Assembly: GCF_015832195.1 (NCBI RefSeq) | Contig: NC_052031.1 | Coordinates: 12,091,850 to 12,155,849, forward strand | Length of the DNA: 64,000 bases | Source of the DNA: Motacilla alba alba | Lineage: Eukaryota; Chordata; Aves; Passeriformes; Motacillidae | Direction of reading: 5' to 3' | Shown here: positions 58,718 to 64,000 of the stretch, in pieces | Layout: each line of letters starts with the position of its first letter | Numbering within the stretch: the first letter of the stretch is position 1 | The notes under the pieces: model-generated | Databases searched by the model: none | What the model was told of the DNA's origin: nothing | The model's input: the letters and a program-made list of their open reading frames with translations, nothing else | Program-made: the position numbers and the translations under genes

Positions 58718-61700
58718 GTTCCCTATTTTAACATCAATATAATCTGGGGAAAAAATAGCAAGGCTTTTCCGTAATAAAGCTCCCGAATAATTGCATCCTC
58801 AGAAATAAGTTGTTTGAATTTACTAGCATGGAAAACATAGCACTATCATGTAACACATTATGCTTTTAAATTAGGATTGCAGTAAAAACAACTATGCTGA
58901 GTTGTGAAAAGAACATTTGCACCTTTTCACTGTAACTTTGCTGGTTTTTAGGGTTTTGATGGAGTTAATCTTCCATAACAGCCCCGTAGACTTGAATGGG
59001 CCTGGGCTGGGGGGCAACTTGCTGTTGAAAAGCATCAGGCTTTGAGAACTCAGGCAACTTAAGGAATCTCTGCAGCTGGACCACTAGAGTACTGTTCAGT
59101 ATAAATTCTGCATTTTCTCCTTGGACTTGTACTGAAGTGGGATAAAGAACAGGAAAATCTGCTACTCAGTGATGCCATTCCCTCTGATCTGCCTTTCCTA
59201 ACAAAACCAAGCAGACAAATATAAGAAAAGTCTCCCTACAGTACAGAACAGCCTAAGAGCAAGAAACAGGAAAGCAGTGAGAATGTGAGCTTAGTTCATT
59301 GGCCCTAATTTTTATCTCAGTGTTCCTTCTGAAGTTCATGAAAAAAATCACTACTTAAAGATGTTTTTTAGTCTAAAAATTCAACTTCTGTGATTAATCA
59401 AAACTCTCAATTGCTTCAGTTCACATTGGCAAGTACCTGAGTGTTACTCTTGCATGCTAAGAATAAAGATTTAGCAGCCTTGACTTATGTTACAGTCTCC
59501 CACACACAGGTCTAATTCTCAAGATTTTCATCTCCAGACACCAGGAACAGCTTTCTCTGCTAACTGCTCCACTTTGACTGAACACAACCAGATGAAAAAG
59601 CTCCCAGAAAAAGCACAGTGCTCAGAACACAGGCCTGAGCTGCACCCAACACGGCACCATCACTCCAGTGGATGGCAAATTAAATGATAAAACATAGTAT
59701 CAAAATAGCTATTGAAAAATCAAACTTGATAAAAATAGAAGTTTAAACTGCTGTTTTAATCAGTGTTTGTATCAGGTAACTGTACACCAAATATTAAAGG
59801 ACTATTTAGGACTAACGCCCTCATCAGTAGGCTCATCTATCAGCATGACCAGAACAAGAGAAGATCAATGTTTAACTGGCACTCAAGTACAGCACGGCTT
59901 CAAAGCAGAGATCATATCAGCATCAAAGCACAGAGAAAAACAGTGGTTAGAATATAATACACTAAATTTGCAATGTCAGTATCCCTGATGATTCTAACAG
60001 AAACAGCAACCTAAATATTGTGAAGTTAATCACTGCTTCTGAACAGAACACAAAATAACTTGCATTTTTAAGAAAAATGAAATGAGTGACTGATGGGAAT
60101 CAGTTCCCCAAATATTCCCACATATGCTGCAAATTCAGTGGGATCTGCACAAAATATCAGTAAGTTCTATACAATTTTAAAGTGCATTTCATCTGTTTTA
60201 GAAAGTAATAAAATATCAGCTGAACACAGTGACTCATAATCAAATCAAACATTCTTGACAGTCATTCACAGCAAAGCACAAAGCAGTGAAAACTTGTCTT
60301 TTCCATTTCCAGCTTGGATACATCCTGGTAAGGTACAGGCGCTGCGCTGCCTAAACACAAGGCTCTCTACATACCTGACCACTACAAGAAAATAAATAAA
60401 ATGACACTTGAGAAGCTTGAGGAGTTCTTTGATCTCCTGACCAGAATCAGTACAGCTTTCAGCCTAGCAGGGTCACATGGCAGTGTACTATCTCACAACA
60501 GTTCATTCTGCCAATGAACAAGGAAAAATCATGGATTTATTTTGGTCAATTCAGCATCTTATTCACATACAGATATTAGAAAACAGTCATTTTGATAAAT
60601 GAATACCAGTCTTGTGTTTCTTGGAAGACTTACTCAATTTTCCAAATCTGTTATGTTCGGGTCGCTTTCACAGCATTCTACTAGTTCAGATTTCCATTTC
60701 CTACATCTTTTGCAATTCCAACTTATTTACTGTGCACATGTATATCCACTTAAAAATCAACTTTATTTATCACCAAGGATTCTTTCACAGATGAAGAATT
60801 AAATCATCACCCTCTAAAATAATACTTTATTTCTAATACTAGATAGAGTTAATATTTCAGTTAAAGTAGTATTGAAATATTTGCTATAGTAACAAGGAAG
60901 GGAAAATCTGCATGCCAGCAGTACCTGTAATGAAAATGTTCTTTCAGAGTCAATTTTCAGGCATTTGGAGGGCTGGGGGTGACACAACACTGAGTAACAC
61001 TAGTATGTAACACATGAAGTCAGTCGCCAGTGAAATGCAAAAGATCCAGTAATATTAAAAGAAAAAAAAAAGCAGCTACCCCCCTTGAAAGCTTTTTTAG
61101 CAACTGCAACAATGCAATTCTTTGCTACTCAAAAATATGTACCAGGATCTAGGAAAACATTTAATTTTCTGCACATCGTGTTATTAACTGGAACACCACT
61201 GCACGTGCAGGGAGATAGGAACAGCACCCATGGCCTCGGGCAGCTCTCTCCAATCTGCACAAGAAGAAGGGCCAAGAGAGACAACTAAAACACTGGAGAT
61301 TTCAGCCAAAATAACAGAGATTTATACATCACCAAAATCCAGAGATGGGGGGAAAGCAATAAGCAAGGACTAATTTCAGTACAGCAGAACACATGAAAGA
61401 TAAATTGCTGAAGCAAAAGTCTGAAGATGAAGTTGTATGCAGCAGGAATAAAGGCTATAGCTCAGGACTGAAGCAAGGCCTTTGTCAGATTAATGAACAA
61501 TTTGGGAGGTGAATTTCTCAGAAAAAGTACTCCCCTCTCAAAGGACAACCTCATTAAAATGAACATACCACAGGGAGAGGACACTTCTTTTACATCTCTC
61601 CTTTAAAAAGCAAGTAAAAAGTAAACAGAATTGCAGCCAGACAGCCCAGACTGCAGACATCTGTAAATGCAAAGGGAGGTCTGGTAGCCATTGAAAATCC

Positions 61701-64000
61701 CAACATGGTTCAAATTGTGTCTGCAAGGAATTCTGCCTAAAGTGAGAACTGAGTCTGTCTCAAAAACCCAAAAGAATACATAAAAACTGCAAAAAAGCTG
61801 CCACTTAAAAATGTCTCTTAAAATTCTGAAAGTGGTAAGAAAAAAATGGGTTGAATAAGTGAGCACTTCAGAAGCAAAATCTCAGGACTGAGACACCTGA
61901 GCAGAAGTTCAAGACCACATCAGCCAAGACCACTGAACAGGTCTCCAAAAGGAAACAAAGTTCTAAGTGTAAAGTTGTATTTGCTCATCATTTTCAAAGA
62001 TTTATTATTTCTGTCTGGACAGGGCCTATGCTGCAGAAAGTTAGCAGCTGTCCTGGGGGTTGTGTGCCCACACTTCACTAAAATCTGACAGCTTACCAAA
62101 AATGACTTGAACCCGAACGAATGGTCAGCATATGCACGACCAGCACACTGGTAAGATTATTATTCTGAGTCAACTAAATAGTTCTGGGAGTTTGTTTGGT
62201 GTGGTTTTTGTTTTAAGAAGCAGTATCTGGCAAGGCTGGTTTGGCTAAAGCTGGAGCCCTCATCTATCCCACCTGCAGAGACGCGTGCTTGGTGCAGGCT
62301 ACAACCTGCAGCTCTGCTCTGCTGCTGTTCTCCCACGGGAGCACAGAACAGGAATGGCCAAGTAGCTGTGTATGGCTGTGCATGAAGCCAGAGATTACAG
62401 GTGGAAGCATTATTTCCAGAAAATCCAGAAAACAATAAAGGGAGCTGAGACCACATTCCTGCTATATAAGGAAGGCTCAAATTCTTACATGAACAAATTA
62501 ATTTTTTCAGATCAGAATCTGCTAGAGCAATAACATACCACATCACACATGAATCATTTGCTCACAGCAAAGGGGAAAGAAAGATCCCTGAGGCTGGAAA
62601 ACTGGTAGTAACCTCTCAGCCAGCATTAAAGAGAACAGTAGTAAGACTTAAGGATGTATTAGCCACATCCAAGAGACTCACATTTCTATTGCTTCTCTAA
62701 TACATATTTATGGCTATGTAGGAATAATGTTTAGCAATTCAAATATTGATTTAATTAATAATTTCTCGACAGACATATTTGGGATTAAACCAATCAGGGC
62801 ACTCATCTAATAAACAGCTGATTTGAGTGCCACCTGTGAGTATGCAGTAATATTTGAAATTTTAACAACCTCTAAGGAAAAAAGCTTTTACAACAGAAGG
62901 ACCTCAGGTAGTTGAACTTGACATCGCCTGAAAATCACATTTTTCTATTGCTAAAAATGAAGCCAAAGTGACCACTAATTGCATCAAAGTTTATAAACTG
63001 GGTACTTAAGGATGTACAACTTTCAAAAATGTTATACAGAAAATTCCTAACAAAAACCAGAGATACAGAGGGCTTTAGAAATAATAGGCCTTGGATCTGA
63101 AGTTTTACATATTTAGCTGAAGGACAGGCTGTAGGGCAGTTCACTGCTGTGTGCAGCTATCCAAGAGACACGTATCATTTGGCTGTGTTTGAACTACACA
63201 GGAGCACAATACACAGAGAATAAATAGGTTAAATGACAGAGTTACCAGATCAGATGCTAGCTAGCCTTGAAATTCTTTTCCCTCAGAACACAACCTAAAA
63301 GAATCCAAGTGTTCCAGAGATGGGGAAAGAGAACAGCTAACTTGGACACTGCTGTTATTTTCTTAATGAAACACCTCTTGCTTCCAAACTGTGACTCATG
63401 AGGAACCTTCCCACTACACATATTGGCAACACAGCCTCTTCATTGCCTGGCACTGTCAGCACAGGGAGCAATGCAAATCCAGGAACATCTCTGTGAATTA
63501 CAGGTCACTGCCAAAGTTGAGGCTTTTTTAGCTTGGTAAGTAATGACTTAAATATTCTTTTAATTGCAGTCAGATAATAGATTTGAGGGAGTGGTTGCTT
63601 TTTTGGCTTGTTTTGTGGGTTTGTTGGTTTTTTGGTTGCTTGTTTTTTTTTTAATGTGAAGTAGAACTGTCTGAACTGTGCCCTGAGCTGGGCCAAGAGG
63701 CAAAGCCCAGGAGAGAGTTTGCTCCCTTGCACCAGCTCATCTAGAGAGATGCAGGCAGGTACTGGTAGCACTCCTGGAGCCCACTGTGCGCCCAACTGCC
63801 CTCCAAACAGACAGGGTGACTCCCTGTTCCACATGAGTATGACAGCAGGAGTTTGGGGAGTGCCTGGAACGAGCACCCATAAGGAACCGTGTGAAGGGAG
63901 GACTGATTCTGCCTTCTGACTAATCTGCATTTACAAAGATGCCTCAGCTCTACCTCAGTTTGCTACAGCTCCTCACCCTCAAGGCATAAGGGCATCCTAT

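Larger units (their letters stand above)
54830..64000. other. Region downstream of TMEM60 with no recognised gene
   Basis: About 9.2 kb of AT-rich sequence holding the 28-bp minisatellite, the LTR-like fragment, a T/G-rich tract at 63595-63655 and a possible coding remnant at about 57.5-58.0 kb. By synteny RSBN1L should lie next on the minus strand. I searched by eye for its conserved C-terminal block and found none, so its coding exons are probably beyond the right edge. An unrecognised 3' UTR of that gene could be present here. Confidence 0.5.

Noticed and set aside
54830..64000. Search for RSBN1L coding exons on the minus strand
   Set aside because: Synteny predicts the gene to the right, but I found no match to its conserved C-terminal blocks. 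It is therefore not annotated.

Overview
The window is vertebrate nuclear DNA, most likely from a bird and probably a songbird. It is mostly AT-rich, with small exons in kilobase-scale introns. Several copies of the avian CR1 LINE carry its characteristic 3' end (…TTCCAACCC…ATTCTATGA). One fragment near 58.6 kb resembles an LTR-type repeat I associate with songbird genomes. I see no bacterial-style operons, CRISPR arrays, tRNA or rRNA genes.

Two genes can be supported. Positions 1-50.5 kb hold the 5' two thirds of PHTF2 on the minus strand. Eleven coding exons can be placed, from the ATG exon at 36029-36073 down to 101-373. Every intron has GT-AG ends and compatible phase, and together they give 548 codons. 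The remaining C-terminal exons must lie beyond the left edge. The first, non-coding exon probably lies in the CpG island near 50.3-50.5 kb, which leaves a 5' UTR intron of about 14 kb. TMEM60 is on the plus strand. A short non-coding first exon starts in the same CpG island (about 50.9 kb), a 3.2 kb intron follows, and the whole 134-codon coding region is in the second exon (54210-54614), with a poly(A) signal at 54804.

The two genes are head to head and share a CpG-island promoter at about 49.64-51.06 kb, as they do in human 7q11.23. From that synteny RSBN1L would be expected to the right of TMEM60 on the minus strand. I could not find any of its coding exons in 55-64 kb, so I treat that stretch as intergenic or as an unrecognised 3' UTR.

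The rest is introns and intergenic DNA with recognisable repeats. These are CR1 copies at 12.2, 31.8, 36.9, 37.4 and 46.8 kb, with a probable old one at 45.9 kb. There are minisatellites at 20.3 kb (24-bp unit), 46.7 kb (37-bp unit) and 56.4 kb (28-bp unit). There is also a local GC-rich block at 19.6-20.6 kb inside a PHTF2 intron, and many A/C-rich low-complexity tracts. No new defence, toxin or enzymatic system is visible. The more interesting points concern regulation and repeats: the shared promoter, G-runs just after the inferred PHTF2 first splice donor, an inverted CR1 pair next to the first coding exon, and two coding-like remnants that I could not identify.
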